Assembly (NCBI RefSeq): GCF_025149945.1
Contig: NZ_JALXVH010000004.1
Coordinates: 1-64,000, forward strand
Reading direction: 5' to 3'
Length of the DNA: 64,000 nt
Origin: Kocuria sp. p3-SID1428
Lineage (GTDB): Bacteria > Actinomycetota > Actinomycetes > Actinomycetales > Micrococcaceae
Shown here: positions 1-9,386 of the stretch, one piece after another
Numbering within the stretch: the first letter of the stretch is position 1
Layout of the letters: each line of letters begins with the position of its first letter
The notes under the pieces: generated by a model
What the model saw: only the letters and a program-made list of their open reading frames with translations
The model's database searches: none
Told to the model about the DNA's origin: nothing
Made by a program: the position numbers and the translations under genes

Positions 1-1382
1 GTCCCGACCGAGCGCATGTCCACGTCCTTGGTCTCCGGGGAGAGCCACAGGGCGATGAACGTGATGGCCGCGGCCAGCGAGAGGTACAGGCCCACCGCCG
101 AGACGCCGAAGCGCGAGGTCAGCCACACCGCCACGAACGGCGTCAGAGCCGCACCCAGGATCGAGGCCACGTTGTAGGCGATGCCCGAGCCCGTGTAGCG
201 CACGTTCGTGGGGAACAGCTCCGGCAGCACGGCGGACATGGACCCGAAGGTCAGGCCCATCAGCGCCATGCCCAGCGCCAGGAAGCACAGCAGGCGCACC
301 ATGTTGATCTCGGTGCCGGCGCCGAGGTTCTCCGGGGCGATGAACCAGCCGAAGATCAGCCCGAAGCCCACGATGACGGCCGAGATCACCAGCAGGGAGG
401 ACCGGCGCCCGAAGCGATCCGCCAGCCAGCCCGAGACCGGGACCATGGCGGCGAAGAGCAGCACCGCGATCAGCTGGATCACCAGGAACGTGCGGTAGGG
501 GATGCCGAGCATGCCGGCCTCGGGGGAGCCGATGCCGTAGGAGAGGATCCAGGCGGTCATCAGGTAGAAGAGCACGTAGGTGGCCAGCATGATGAAGGTG
601 CCCTGGATCATCTGGACCCACGACGTGCGGAAGGCCTCGCCCAGCGGGGACTTCACCTCCTGCTTGGCCTCCAGCGCCTGCTGGAAGACCGGGGTCTCGG
701 CAATCGCGAAGCGCACGTACAGGCCGATGGCCACCATGACGATCGAGGCCAGGAACGGGATGCGCCAGCCCCAGGCCAGGAACCCGTGCTCGAGCCCGTC
801 GACGGCGCCCGAGGTGAAGCCCATGGCCATGGTTAGCAGCAGCATGAAGCCGTTGGCCAGGATGAACCCGAACGGCGCACCGAGCTGGGGCCACATGGCG
901 GCGCGTCCGCGCTTGCCCTCCTCGGCGTACTCCGTGGCCAGCAGCGCCGCCCCGGACCACTCGCCGCCCAGGCCCAGGCCCTGGCTGAAGCGCAGGATCG
1001 TCAGCAGCAGCGGCGCCCAGATGCCGATCGCGTAGTAGGTGGGCAGCAGTCCGATCAGGAACGTGGCGATGCCCATGGTCAGCAGCGCGCCGATCAGCGT
1101 GGCCTTGCGTCCCACGCGATCGCCGAAGTGCCCGAAGAGCACCGAGCCGATCGGGCGGGCCACGAACGCGGCGCCGAAGGTCGCCATCGAGGCCAGCAGC
1201 TTGGCGGTCTCGTTCTCGCCCGTGAAGAACAGGACGGGGAACACCGCGACGGCGGCCGTGGCGTAGATGTAGAAGTCGTAGAACTCGATGGTCGTGCCGA
1301 TCAGCGAGGCCAGGACGACCTTGCTGCGGCTGACCGGGGGCGTGCTGTCGACGGCCGCGGCGGGCTCGGCGGAGGAGGACAT
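1..1382 (-). CDS. MHS-family MFS transporter (metabolite:H+ symporter), 3' end cut by window edge
   Basis: This is a 12-TM major facilitator of the metabolite:H+ symporter (MHS) type, related to ProP, ShiA and KgtP. It imports an organic acid, osmolyte or similar solute with protons across the cytoplasmic membrane. Reading leftward from ATG at 1382, the protein begins MSSSAEPAA and carries the family signature TIEFYDFYIYATAA in TM1. The MFS loop motif GHFGDRVGRK follows, and a repeat of it, DRFGRRSS, lies in the second half. About 460 codons are visible and the frame is still open at base 1, so only a short C-terminal tail is missing. A GGAAAG sequence lies about 8 nt before the ATG. The substrate cannot be told from sequence. 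Confidence 0.9.
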   Translation of the reverse strand, partial: MSSSAEPAAAVDSTPPVSRSKVVLASLIGTTIEFYDFYIYATAAVAVFPVLFFTGENETAKLLASMATFGAAFVARPIGSVLFGHFGDRVGRKATLIGALLTMGIATFLIGLLPTYYAIGIWAPLLLTILRFSQGLGLGGEWSGAALLATEYAEEGKRGRAAMWPQLGAPFGFILANGFMLLLTMAMGFTSGAVDGLEHGFLAWGWRIPFLASIVMVAIGLYVRFAIAETPVFQQALEAKQEVKSPLGEAFRTSWVQMIQGTFIMLATYVLFYLMTAWILSYGIGSPEAGMLGIPYRTFLVIQLIAVLLFAAMVPVSGWLADRFGRRSSLLVISAVIVGFGLIFGWFIAPENLGAGTEINMVRLLCFLALGMALMGLTFGSMSAVLPELFPTNVRYTGSGIAYNVASILGAALTPFVAVWLTSRFGVSAVGLYLSLAAAITFIALWLSPETKDVDMRSVG

Positions 1383-1469
1383 GGCGGTGCTTTCCACGAG
1401 GTGATGGGAACGCCCGACAGGCTACTGAGGCGTGATCGTATCGTGATATTCCGTCTCACTATGTGGTCA

Positions 1470-2352
1470 TGGTCTGACCGCCGTCTGCTGCCCGCGCGCT
1501 GCGGGTCCTTCAGATCGGCTGCGACCACGGTGCGCACGGCCCATCCGGCGTCCGCCAGCAGGTGGAGCCGGTGCTGCTCATCGCCGTAGGTCCTCCGGTC
1601 CTCGTAATGGACGCGGCCGTTGTACTCGAGCGCCGTGCGCTGCTCGCGCCAGGCCAGGTCCAGCACGAACCGCGACCCGTCCCGCACGATGACCGGCAGG
1701 TTCATGGATGGCTCAGCGAATCCAGTGCGCACGACGAGCAGCCTCAGCAGAGTCTCCATAGGGGACGAGGTGTTCGCCGAGCTGAGCTCGACCGCCCGAC
1801 GGAATCGAGCGATGCGGCGCGTGCCTGGAGGGAGGTCGTCGACCTCGCGCAGCAGCGAGTCCGCACTCAGCTGGGGGAGGACACCATGGCACCCCAGGGT
1901 CCGAGCACCGAACGCAGCCCGAGGCTCTTGTGGAGGAGCATCGCCCCACTGTGCTCGTTCTGCCGTTGCTCCACGTAGGACAGCTGCGGCAGGGGTTCCA
2001 GCGCTCGGAAACGGGACTCCTTGCCCAGCAATCCATGCGTCTAGGGCGCGGGTGAGCAGCTCAGTGGCAGCCCCCACAGCTGCGCAGCACTCAGGTGGGA
2101 GACGAGAAGAATGTCCGCGCAGTGCAGCTGCAGCAGCGCGGCTCGCTCCCAGACCCTCAGGATGGGCTGCGGTTCACCTTCGCCCACGGAGACGAGCTGG
2201 TCCTCGGCCGTCGTCGTCCGCGAACGCGCGGCGGGTGGCAGCCTGGCCCAGAGGCTGCGGGTGACTCATTCGAAGCTCGGGTCGCCGGCGAGGCTGCGGG
2301 GGCTGCGGCTCCAGGCGGCGGCGGTGCGCAGCTCGGGGCGAGAGAAGCGAGC
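1470..2352 (-). pseudogene. Decayed AbiEi-like / DUF559-type gene
   Basis: Reading leftward, a recognisable N-terminal part (FSRPELRTAAAW ... WERAALLQLHC, then LLVSHLSAAQLWGLPL) is interrupted by an in-frame TGA at 2266-2268 and ends at TAG 2041-2043. The C-terminal endonuclease-like part (ETLLRLLVVRTGF, VLDLAWREQRTALEYNG, HRLHLLADAGWAVRTV, AADLKDPQR) continues in a different frame that can be opened from a GTG at 2077. Intact actinobacterial homologues have one frame of about 300 residues with an AbiEi-like winged helix followed by a DUF559 (VSR-like) domain. One nonsense codon plus at least one frameshift make this a pseudogene. The trailing frame also runs into the start of the transporter gene. 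Nothing else is seen between 1383 and 2472. Confidence 0.75.
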
Positions 2353-2472
2353 GCGGGCGCGATGATCATGCATGCGCGGCAGGCTAGGGGCGGAATCGGG
2401 GCCAGGGGCCGGATCGGCGCAGGAAAGCGTCGATCCGGCCCCTTCACGAGGCGGCCCAGGCGGGCCGGCGGC

Positions 2473-4272
2473 TCAGCGGATGGTGGCCAGCACGGTGCCT
2501 GCGGAGACGGTGTCGCCGGGGGAGACCTTGAGCCCAGAGACGGTGCCGTCCTTGTGCGCCTTGAGGGGCTGCTCCATCTTCATGGCCTCGATGACCACCA
2601 CGGTGTCGCCCTCGGAGACCGTGTCGCCGTTCTTCACGGCGAGCTTGACCACGGTGCCCTGCATGGGCGAGGTGAGGTCGTCGCCGGAGGCCTTGGCAGC
2701 ACCGCGGCCGCGTTCGCGGCGGCTCTTGGCGGCAGGGGCTGCGGCCGACTTGCCCGAGCCCAGCACGGTGGCCGGCAGGACGACCTCCAGGCGCTTGCCG
2801 GAGACCTCCACGACGACGGTCTGGCGCTCCTCGGCCTCGGTGCTGGAGCCGGGGGCTCCGGCGAAGGGCTCGAGCTCGTTGACGAACTCCGTCTCGATCC
2901 AGCGCGTGTGCACGGTGAACGGCTGATCGTCGGCCGGGGCGAAGGCCGGGTCCTCGACGATGACGCGGTCGAAGGGCACGACGGTGGCCATGCCCTCGAT
3001 CTCGAGCTCTGCGAGTGCACGACGGGAGCGGGCGAGGGCCTGATTGCGATCGGCGCCGGTGACGATGAGCTTGGCGATCATGGAGTCGAAGCTGCCGGAG
3101 ACGGTCTCGCCCTCGACCACGCCGGTGTCCACGCGCACGCCGGGGCCGGCGGGGAAGCGCAGCGTGGACAGGGTGCCCGGGGCGGGCATGAAGCCGCGGC
3201 CAGGGTCCTCGCCGTTGAGGCGGAACTCGATCGAGTGGCCGCGGACCTCGGGGTCGTCGTAGTCCAGGGCCTCGCCGCGGGCGATGCGGAACTGCTCGCG
3301 GACCAGGTCGATGCCGGTGACCTCCTCGGAGACCGGGTGCTCGACCTGCAGGCGGGTGTTGACCTCCAGGAAGGAGATCACGCCGTCCTGGCCGACCAGG
3401 AACTCGCAGGTGCCCGCGCCCTGGTAGCCGGCCTCGCGCAGGATGGCCTTGGACGAGGAGTACAGCCGCTCGTTCTGCTCATCCGTCAGGAACGGTGCGG
3501 GCGCCTCCTCGACGAGCTTCTGGTTGCGCCGCTGCAGGGAGCAGTCGCGCGTGGAGACCACGACCACGTTGCCGTGGGCATCGGCCAGGCACTGCGTCTC
3601 GACGTGGCGCGGGGCGTCCAGGAAGCGCTCGACGAAGCACTCGCCGCGACCGAACGCGGCGACGGCCTCGCGCACCGCGGACTCGTAGAGCTCCGGGATC
3701 TCCTCGCGGGTGCGGGCGACCTTGATGCCGCGGCCGCCGCCGCCGAAGGCCGCCTTGATCGCCACGGGCAGCCCGTGCTCGTCGGCGAAGGCCACGACCT
3801 CCTCGGCGCTGTCGACCGGGTCGGTCGTGCCGGGCACGCGCGGGGCATCGACGGCCTCGGCGATGCGGCGGGCGGCGACCTTGTCGCCCAGGGACGAGAT
3901 CGCGTGCGGGGGCGGACCGATCCAGGTCAGCCCGGCATTGATCACGGCCGCGGCGAAGTCCGCGTTCTCGGAGAGGAAGCCGTAGCCGGGGTGGACGGCA
4001 TCGGCCCCGGAGCGCGCGGCGGCGTCGAGGATCTTGTCGATCACCAGGTAGGAGTCCGCGGCGGTGGTGCCGCCCAGGCCATAGGCCTCATCGGCCATGC
4101 GCACGTGCAGGGCGTCGCGATCGGAATCGGCGTACACGGCGACCGAGGTCAGCCCCTCGTCCTTGGCCGCGCGGATCACGCGCACGGCGATCTCGCCGCG
4201 ATTGGCGATCAGGACCTTGCTGACGGGTCTGCGCGCTGCGGAGGTGTCGGCGGCTGCCTGCGGTGCGGTCAC
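2473..4272 (-). CDS. Acyl-CoA carboxylase alpha subunit (biotin carboxylase + BCCP)
   Basis: This 599-residue subunit carboxylates its own biotin with ATP and bicarbonate and hands the carboxyl group to the beta (carboxyltransferase) subunit to make malonyl-CoA or methylmalonyl-CoA. An N-terminal biotin carboxylase domain ([17 protein letters not shown]) carries the glycine-rich ATP loop [11 protein letters not shown] near residue 170 and [14 protein letters not shown] near 300. A linker follows, then a C-terminal biotinyl domain with the biotinylated lysine in IEAMKMEQ about 35 residues from the end. A longer TTG start at 4290 is possible, but that TTG abuts a clear GAGGAGA ribosome site which sits correctly for GTG 4272, so GTG was chosen. 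The partner beta and epsilon subunits are at 18.3-20.1 kb and biotin ligase at 20.8 kb. It is AccA3/AccBC-like. Confidence 0.93.
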   Translation of the reverse strand: MTAPQAAADTSAARRPVSKVLIANRGEIAVRVIRAAKDEGLTSVAVYADSDRDALHVRMADEAYGLGGTTAADSYLVIDKILDAAARSGADAVHPGYGFLSENADFAAAVINAGLTWIGPPPHAISSLGDKVAARRIAEAVDAPRVPGTTDPVDSAEEVVAFADEHGLPVAIKAAFGGGGRGIKVARTREEIPELYESAVREAVAAFGRGECFVERFLDAPRHVETQCLADAHGNVVVVSTRDCSLQRRNQKLVEEAPAPFLTDEQNERLYSSSKAILREAGYQGAGTCEFLVGQDGVISFLEVNTRLQVEHPVSEEVTGIDLVREQFRIARGEALDYDDPEVRGHSIEFRLNGEDPGRGFMPAPGTLSTLRFPAGPGVRVDTGVVEGETVSGSFDSMIAKLIVTGADRNQALARSRRALAELEIEGMATVVPFDRVIVEDPAFAPADDQPFTVHTRWIETEFVNELEPFAGAPGSSTEAEERQTVVVEVSGKRLEVVLPATVLGSGKSAAAPAAKSRRERGRGAAKASGDDLTSPMQGTVVKLAVKNGDTVSEGDTVVVIEAMKMEQPLKAHKDGTVSGLKVSPGDTVSAGTVLATIR

Positions 4273-4540
4273 TGTGATGGCTCTCCTCAAAAGGCGCGTC
4301 TGTCGCGCAGGTCGGCGGGGCCCTGACGGGATCAGATCAGGCGCTCATTCGATCACATCCGCGGCCGGATCGAGATGTAGGGGATCCACAAACCTGCCGG
4401 TGCGGTCCCTGGTCGCTTCAGCGTGTGCGCCCCGCGCACATGAAATCTGCTTCGAGTGTAGTCAGCGCCCGCTGACCTCGGCCTGCGACGGAGGCCCTGC
4501 CGCCCATCGTCCGCAGAACAAGGGACGACGCCGCGGCGCC

Positions 4541-5299
4541 TCATCCGCGGCCGTGGCGGCCCCACCACAGCGCGGCCTGCACGCGAGAGGCCGCACCCAG
4601 CTTGGCGAGCACGTGGGAGACGTGGGTCTTGACGGTGGACTCCGCCACGACGAGCCGCGCGGCGATCTGCTGATTGCTCAGCCCCTGGGCCAACAGGCGC
4701 AGGACCTCGCGCTCGCGCGCGGTCAGGGGTTCGGACGGCCCCAGCGTCCCCGAGGTGCCCGGCGACTCCGACACCCCTGACGACGGGGCCGCGGTCGGAT
4801 CTTCGAACACCGCCTGCGCCGCGACCGCCGCGGACGGGACCTCCGGGTGCTGCAGTTCCTGCGCCCGCGCTGACTCGCCCGGCTTGGCGATGGCCCGATC
4901 GATCACGGTGCGCATGACCTCCGGCGACAGCGCGGCATCGCCGGCGGCGACGCGCTGCACCGCTGCGATGATCTCGGACGGCTCCGCCGTCTTGACCAGG
5001 AAGCCGGCGGCACCTGCGCGCAGCGCGGCCAGCACGTAGTCGTCCAGGGCGAACGACGTCAGCATGATGACCTCGGCGCCCGTGCCGCGCAGCGCCTCGA
5101 TCGCCGTGAGCCCGCTGGCCCCGGGCATCCGGACGTCGAGCAGCACGACATCCGGACGCGTGCGCTGGGCGATCTCGACAGCATCATGGGCCGTGGACGC
5201 CTCGCCCACCACCCGCAGGGGAGGCTGCGCCGTCTCCAGGATCATGCGCACGCCGGCACGGATGGCGGCATGGTCATCGGCCAGGACGACGGTGGTCAC
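4541..5299 (-). CDS. NarL/FixJ-family response regulator
   Basis: This is a cytoplasmic DNA-binding response regulator of 252 aa. The receiver domain (residues 1-120) has the acidic pair D8/D9, phospho-acceptor D55 in VVLLDVRMPG, a conserved Thr in MLTSF and Lys in FLVKTAEP. A Pro/Ala/Ser-rich linker of about 60 residues is unusually long. A LuxR-type HTH follows (LTAREREVLRLLAQGLSNQQ, then STVKTHVSHVLAKL). It overlaps the upstream kinase gene by 4 bp, so the two are translationally coupled and should form one two-component system. The signal and the targets are unknown. The 268 bp downstream, up to the carboxylase gene, show nothing. Confidence 0.93.
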   Translation of the reverse strand: MTTVVLADDHAAIRAGVRMILETAQPPLRVVGEASTAHDAVEIAQRTRPDVVLLDVRMPGASGLTAIEALRGTGAEVIMLTSFALDDYVLAALRAGAAGFLVKTAEPSEIIAAVQRVAAGDAALSPEVMRTVIDRAIAKPGESARAQELQHPEVPSAAVAAQAVFEDPTAAPSSGVSESPGTSGTLGPSEPLTAREREVLRLLAQGLSNQQIAARLVVAESTVKTHVSHVLAKLGAASRVQAALWWGRHGRG

Positions 5300-6633
5300 G
5301 AGGCGTGCTCCTCTGCAACGGGACGGCGAGGCTCCCCCGGCGATGGCGATGATGACGTGAGCGTCTGCGCGTCCCAGTTCGCGCGCACCCGCCAGGTCCG
5401 CTCATCGATCGGGCCGGCCTCCAGCTCTCCGCCGGTCTCCCGAGCGCGTCGGTGCATCGACGGCAGGCCGACCCCGGAGCCGTCGTCGGCCGTGGCATGG
5501 TCGGCCAGGGGTGAGCGGATCTCGAGCACGACGCGGCCGTCGTCGCTTGTCAGCCGCAGCTGCGCAGGCCCGGCTCCCGCGTGCTTGAGCACGTTCGTGA
5601 CCGCCTCCTGGCCGATACGCAGCGCCTGTGCGCTGAGCCCGGCGTCCTCCAGCCGGGCCAGAGCCTCGGGCAGGACCTCGATCGAGGACTCCGGGCGCAG
5701 GGCGCGCAGCCGCGCGCTCAGCGCCTTCCAGGTGGCTCCCTCGACATGGCCGGGGCCGTCGGTGCGCAGGATGTCGATGAGCCGCCGCATGTCCGCCATG
5801 GCCTCCAGCGCGCTGGTGCGCACGGCCTCGAGGGACCGGCTCAGCGCCTCGGGATCCTGACGCAGGGCCGCACTCGAGCGCAGCGCGCCGGTCTGCAGCG
5901 CCACGGCCGAGAGATGACCCGTGACGCCGTCGTGCAGGTCCTGGGCCAGGTGCGTGCGCTGCTCCTGCAGGCGCAGCGCGGCGCGTGTCTGCTCGAGCTC
6001 GAGCTGCCGGGCGGCCGACTCGCGCTCCGCCGCCGCCGCTCGCTCGGCCTGGACCCGGGCCTGCTGGTGGCTGCGGACTTCCCCGGCCCACAGCAGGGGC
6101 AGGATCAGCACGATCGCGACATTGATGAGCAGCTGGGTCCATGCGGCATGCAGGCCGGGGAAGGACAGCGCCCCCAGAAGAAGGCTCGCCGTCAGCCCCA
6201 GGCACAGGATGCTGGTGAGCCGGCGCAGGCGCGGGGATCCGTGGCGCACCGCTGTGAAGATCGCCTCGAAGACCAGCAGGGTGGAGACCGGTCCGGCGTC
6301 GAGTGCGACGGAAGCAGCTGCCGCAGGTGCGGTGACTGCCAGGACGATCGCGGGGGCGGTGGTGCGCACGATCAGCGCCGAGCAGGCCAGCAGCTGGAGC
6401 GCGAGAGCGGTCCAGGCCGGCACGGAGACTCCCAAGATCTGCGTGGCGGGCTCGAACGGCAACAGCTGTGCCAGCACGGCGAGCACAGCGCAGACCCCGG
6501 CCACCCCGAGATCCCGCGGGCGCACGACGGACCCGGCGGCCCGGGGTGCGCTGCGCGCAGCGGCCCGGCGCGCGGCAGTCAGGCTGTTCAGGGGCTTGGT
6601 CCCGCCTGCGGCCCGCAGCTCGTGGGAGGTCAT
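5296..6633 (-). CDS. Sensor histidine kinase, NarL-partner (HisKA_3) type
   Basis: This membrane-bound kinase of 445 aa is partner of the response regulator it overlaps by 4 bp. About five hydrophobic segments (residues 40-190) are followed by a coiled-coil-like Ala/Glu/Arg-rich stretch. The HisKA_3 H-box LAQDLHDGVTGHLSAVALQ gives the phospho-accepting histidine, and a HATPase_c domain has IGQEAVTNVLKHAG (N box) and GSGVGLPSMHRRA (G box). A longer GTG start at 6666 is open. ATG 6633 was preferred because it lies 7 nt after a TAGCGT -10 box (6641-6646) with TTGTGA 16 bp upstream, which fits the leaderless starts common in this window. No periplasmic sensor domain is visible, so membrane or intramembrane sensing is likely. 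Confidence 0.9.
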   Translation of the reverse strand: MTSHELRAAGGTKPLNSLTAARRAAARSAPRAAGSVVRPRDLGVAGVCAVLAVLAQLLPFEPATQILGVSVPAWTALALQLLACSALIVRTTAPAIVLAVTAPAAAASVALDAGPVSTLLVFEAIFTAVRHGSPRLRRLTSILCLGLTASLLLGALSFPGLHAAWTQLLINVAIVLILPLLWAGEVRSHQQARVQAERAAAAERESAARQLELEQTRAALRLQEQRTHLAQDLHDGVTGHLSAVALQTGALRSSAALRQDPEALSRSLEAVRTSALEAMADMRRLIDILRTDGPGHVEGATWKALSARLRALRPESSIEVLPEALARLEDAGLSAQALRIGQEAVTNVLKHAGAGPAQLRLTSDDGRVVLEIRSPLADHATADDGSGVGLPSMHRRARETGGELEAGPIDERTWRVRANWDAQTLTSSSPSPGEPRRPVAEEHAS

Positions 6634-6640
6634 GGCGCTC

Positions 6641-6668
6641 ACGCTAGAGGAAGCATCCGTCGTCACAA
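6641..6668 (-). promoter_or_regulatory. Leaderless promoter of the histidine kinase gene
   Basis: On the minus strand, -35 TTGTGA (6668-6663), a 16-bp spacer and -10 TAGCGT (6646-6641) lie 7 nt before ATG 6633. Transcription would start at or next to the A of ATG. The two-component operon would be transcribed from here. Confidence 0.6.
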
Positions 6669-6770
6669 GGTGCTGGGCGCCGATCTCCCCCGAAGGTCCA
6701 GATGCCGCCGACCGAAGATGCCCCCGAAGGCCGATGCCCGCGATGCCGGTGCAGCGGGAGGCTCAGGGGC

Positions 6771-7520
6771 ATGGATGCGATGCGAGAGATCACGACGATC
6801 AGCGCCGGCGATCAGCTGATGTTCACCGGGCTGGCTCTGCTGGATGCCACCAGCGCGGGGACGCTGGCGCTGCCGGTCGTGCTGCTGATGATGAGCGGGA
6901 GGGCGCGCGGGGTCGGCGCCCGGGGGATCGCTGCGCGGGTGCTCGTGTATCTGGGGGTGATCGCCGTCTTCTACTGGGTGCTGGGGCTCGTGCTGCTGGC
7001 CGGTCTGCAGGCGGCATTGGAACCGGTCGGGCAGCTGCTCGAGCAGCGCGCCGGGGCCGTGGTGCTCGTGATCGCCGGAGCGATGCTCGCGCTGCTGAGC
7101 TGGTGGCTGGATCCCGAGCAGATCCGCAAGCGCGGCGGCGACCCCCAGGCCTCGATGCGCCGATGGATCGAGAGGGCCGACCGGGTGGCCGGCAGCTGGC
7201 GAGGAGTGGGCTTGCTGGCGCTGGGGGCCGGAGCCGCGGAGGCGGCCACGATGATCCCGTACCTGGCCGCGATCTCCGGGATCGGGCGCTACAACCTGGG
7301 TCTCGCGGCCTCGGGTCTGGTGCTCGGGCTGTACTGCCTGGTGATGGTCCTGCCGGCACTGCTGCTCTGCCTGGCCAGGATGGCCCTGGGGGAGAGGGCC
7401 AGCCGGCCGCTGTCGTCGGTGCGGGAGCTGGCCGTGCGCACCGCTCCCGACGCCGTGGCATGGGGCCTGGGGATCGTGGGAGTGATCCTGCTGCTGCGCG
7501 GGCTGGGTCAGCTGGGGTAA
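6771..7520 (+). CDS. GAP-family (Sap/sulfolipid-1-addressing-like) membrane protein
   Basis: This is an integral membrane protein of 249 aa with about six hydrophobic segments. The first contains LALLDATSAGTLALPV and the fourth LALGAGAAEAATMIPYLAAI, which fits the GAP family (peptidoglycolipid-addressing / Sap-like proteins). In mycobacteria these are implicated in export of surface lipids. The order of segments and the central Trp/Arg-rich loop (residues 110-140) match the family. A longer frame opens at ATG 6702, but GCGGGAGG sits 7-13 nt before ATG 6771, so that start was chosen. It stands alone, divergent from the kinase operon and convergent with azlD. The substrate is unknown. Confidence 0.75.
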   Translation: MDAMREITTISAGDQLMFTGLALLDATSAGTLALPVVLLMMSGRARGVGARGIAARVLVYLGVIAVFYWVLGLVLLAGLQAALEPVGQLLEQRAGAVVLVIAGAMLALLSWWLDPEQIRKRGGDPQASMRRWIERADRVAGSWRGVGLLALGAGAAEAATMIPYLAAISGIGRYNLGLAASGLVLGLYCLVMVLPALLLCLARMALGERASRPLSSVRELAVRTAPDAVAWGLGIVGVILLLRGLGQLG

Positions 7521-7533
7521 GCCGGGGCAGGGA

Positions 7534-7863
7534 TCATGCCTGCCACAGCGAGGCCAGGGCCACGTGGGTCACGGTGCCGACCAGCAGGGACAGGACCATG
7601 TTCCCGCGCCACAGGTGCAGCCCGATCGTCACGGCCAGTGCGACCGCCGCCGGGATCGAGACGCTCGGGGCCACCAGGTCCAGGTCCTGGAGGGTGTAGA
7701 TGACCAGGATGATCATCACGCCCACGCCCAGGCGATCGCCGATGTAGGGCAGCAGCCGGGATTCCCGCAGCGGGGCCAGCACGGCGAAGGGCAGGGCCCG
7801 CAGCGCCCACGTGATGCCCGCGGCCACTCCGACGGCGGCCAGGATGTAGCTCAGCTCAGGCAT
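7534..7863 (-). CDS. azlD: AzlD-type branched-chain amino acid exporter small subunit
   Basis: This 109-aa hydrophobic protein has three to four TM segments (ITWALRALPFAVLAPL, VGVMIILVIYTL, AAVALAVTIGLHLW). It matches the AzlD family, which pairs with AzlC to export branched-chain amino acids or analogues such as azaleucine. It overlaps the upstream azlC by 8 bp, so the two are made together. The length is normal for the family. The substrate is inferred from the family only. Confidence 0.87.
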   Translation of the reverse strand: MPELSYILAAVGVAAGITWALRALPFAVLAPLRESRLLPYIGDRLGVGVMIILVIYTLQDLDLVAPSVSIPAAVALAVTIGLHLWRGNMVLSLLVGTVTHVALASLWQA

Positions 7864-8674
7864 GCCGCGGCTCCTGTCCGCTCGTCGGGCCGTCGTCGTC
7901 GCTGATGATCTCGACCTGACCGGTCGTGGGCAGGTCGCGGCCGCGGGCCCGGCGGATCGCGAAGCCGATCAGCAGCACCGCCACATAGGCGCCCATGGCC
8001 GGGGCCAGCATGCTCGCACCGAACACAGCGGCGCAGACCAGCCCGATGCCGGTCGCGATCACCGGCAGGGGCAGGGACCGGCGCGCCTTGTACGCATCGA
8101 TGGCCAGCACGACGAACAGCGCCGTCATGGCGAAGTCGAGTCCCTTGACCCACGGCGGGATCAGCGAGCCCAGCAGCGCGCCGACGGTCGAGCTCGACAC
8201 CCAGAACAGCTGGAAAGTCGCCTCCAGGGTGAGCACGCGCGTGCCCGACCACCGCTGGGCCTCGCGCCCCGACGTCAGCGCGAACGCCTCGTCGGTCAGG
8301 GCGAAGGTGCCGTACATCTTCCCGGGGACGCTGCGGATCCGACGCAGGGGGAAGGTCAGCGCGTAGAACGCGTGCCGGAAGTTGACGATCAGCGCGGTCA
8401 GCCCGATCTGGGCCAGCGGTGCGCCGGCAGCCAGCATCCCGGCCAGCAGGAACTCGATCGAGCCCGCGAACACGATTCCAGACAGCAGCGGAGCCACCCA
8501 CCAGGGCAGCCCGTACTGGACGACCAGCACGCCGAAGGCCAGCCCCACGGGGATCACCGCAGCACCCGCGGGCAGCCCGGTCAGCCAGCCCAGGCGCAGC
8601 TGCTCACGGGTGTCTTGGGGCTGCACCGCAGCAGGTTCGGGCGGCTGCTGCCAGGCGCCGCTGGAAGAGGTCAT
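7856..8674 (-). CDS. azlC: AzlC-type branched-chain amino acid exporter large subunit
   Basis: This 272-aa inner-membrane protein has 5-7 hydrophobic segments, beginning GLPAGAAVIPVGLAFGVLVV. It contains the AzlC-typical central region (NFRHAFYALTFPLRRI, then FALTDEAFAL). It forms a two-subunit efflux carrier with AzlD, encoded just downstream with an 8-bp overlap. ATG 8674 follows a TAGACT -10 box (8686-8681) by 6 nt, so the mRNA is probably leaderless. A short Gln/Pro-rich N-terminal tail precedes the first TM. No regulator gene is adjacent. Confidence 0.9.
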   Translation of the reverse strand: MTSSSGAWQQPPEPAAVQPQDTREQLRLGWLTGLPAGAAVIPVGLAFGVLVVQYGLPWWVAPLLSGIVFAGSIEFLLAGMLAAGAPLAQIGLTALIVNFRHAFYALTFPLRRIRSVPGKMYGTFALTDEAFALTSGREAQRWSGTRVLTLEATFQLFWVSSSTVGALLGSLIPPWVKGLDFAMTALFVVLAIDAYKARRSLPLPVIATGIGLVCAAVFGASMLAPAMGAYVAVLLIGFAIRRARGRDLPTTGQVEIISDDDGPTSGQEPRHA

Positions 8675-8680
8675 CAGGGA

Positions 8681-8686
8681 AGTCTA
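8681..8686 (-). promoter_or_regulatory. -10 box of leaderless azlCD transcript
   Basis: TAGACT on the minus strand lies exactly 6 nt before the azlC ATG. No good -35 is visible. Confidence 0.5.
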
Positions 8687-8714
8687 GCCACGGCCGGACC
8701 ACGACGACCGCGGC

Positions 8715-9353
8715 TCAGTCCTCGCGGCCCCACAGCCGCTGCACCGAGATCCCCGCGCGACCGGAGAGCTGGCGCAGGGCATTGATCGACAGTCCGATCA
8801 CGGCGTGCAGATCGCCGTCCACACGCTCGATGAAGGCCGCGCCGTAACCGTCCAAGGTGAAGGATCCGGCCACCCACAGGGGCTCCTCGGTGGCCACGTA
8901 GGCGGCGATCTCGTCGTCGGTCATCTCGGCGAAGGTCACATCAGCCCCGGCCATCACACCTTCGCTCAGCCCGGTGCCGCCGTCGTCGGGGCTGCGGGTG
9001 TCGATCATCCAGTGCCCGGTGTGCAGATGCCCGGTGCGCCCGCGCATCTGCCCGATGCGCTCGAGGGCGAGTTCGGCGGTGTGCGGCTTGCCCAGGGCCC
9101 GGCCGTCGAGCTCGAAGACCGAATCGCAGCCGATCACCAGCCGCCCCGCCGCCTGGGGCAGCGCGGCGACGGCCTCGCACTTGGCCCGTGCCAATTCCAA
9201 AGCGATCTCCGACGGCTGGGTGAGCCCGGCCCGAGCTACGACCTCGTCCTCGTCGACCTCGGAGCCGAGCTGGTCGAAGGCGATGCCGGAATCGTGCAGC
9301 AGCTTGGCGCGCGAGGGGGAGGTGGAGGCCAGCAGCAGGATCGGATCGGTCAT
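8715..9353 (-). CDS. maf: Maf-family nucleoside triphosphate pyrophosphatase
   Basis: This 212-aa house-cleaning enzyme hydrolyses non-canonical or modified NTPs (dTTP/UTP/CTP-type, depending on subfamily) to NMP and pyrophosphate in the cytosol. The N-terminal motif LLASTSPSRAKLL is the Maf phosphate-binding signature. DEDE near residue 36, IGCDSVFELDG near 94 with the catalytic acid, and KPHTAE complete the active site. The C-terminal VAGSFTLDGYGAAF is also family-typical. ATG 9353 follows a TACAGT -10 box (9365-9360) by 6 nt, so the gene is probably leaderless. Actinobacterial maf is often near the acyl-CoA carboxylase genes, but here they are 9 kb apart. Confidence 0.93.
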   Translation of the reverse strand: MTDPILLLASTSPSRAKLLHDSGIAFDQLGSEVDEDEVVARAGLTQPSEIALELARAKCEAVAALPQAAGRLVIGCDSVFELDGRALGKPHTAELALERIGQMRGRTGHLHTGHWMIDTRSPDDGGTGLSEGVMAGADVTFAEMTDDEIAAYVATEEPLWVAGSFTLDGYGAAFIERVDGDLHAVIGLSINALRQLSGRAGISVQRLWGRED

Positions 9354-9359
9354 GGCTCC

Positions 9360-9365
9360 ACTGTA
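9360..9365 (-). promoter_or_regulatory. -10 box of leaderless maf transcript
   Basis: TACAGT on the minus strand lies 6 nt before the maf ATG. Confidence 0.5.
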
Positions 9366-9386
9366 GGAGCCCGGCGCGCACCTGCC

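Noticed and set aside
4273-4290. TTG 4290 as the carboxylase start
   Set aside because: The TTG abuts the GAGGAGA ribosome site, which is correctly spaced for GTG 4272.
2095-4326. 743-codon plus-strand ORF
   Set aside because: It is antisense to the acyl-CoA carboxylase alpha gene; its Gly/Asp/Val-rich protein is a typical high-GC shadow.
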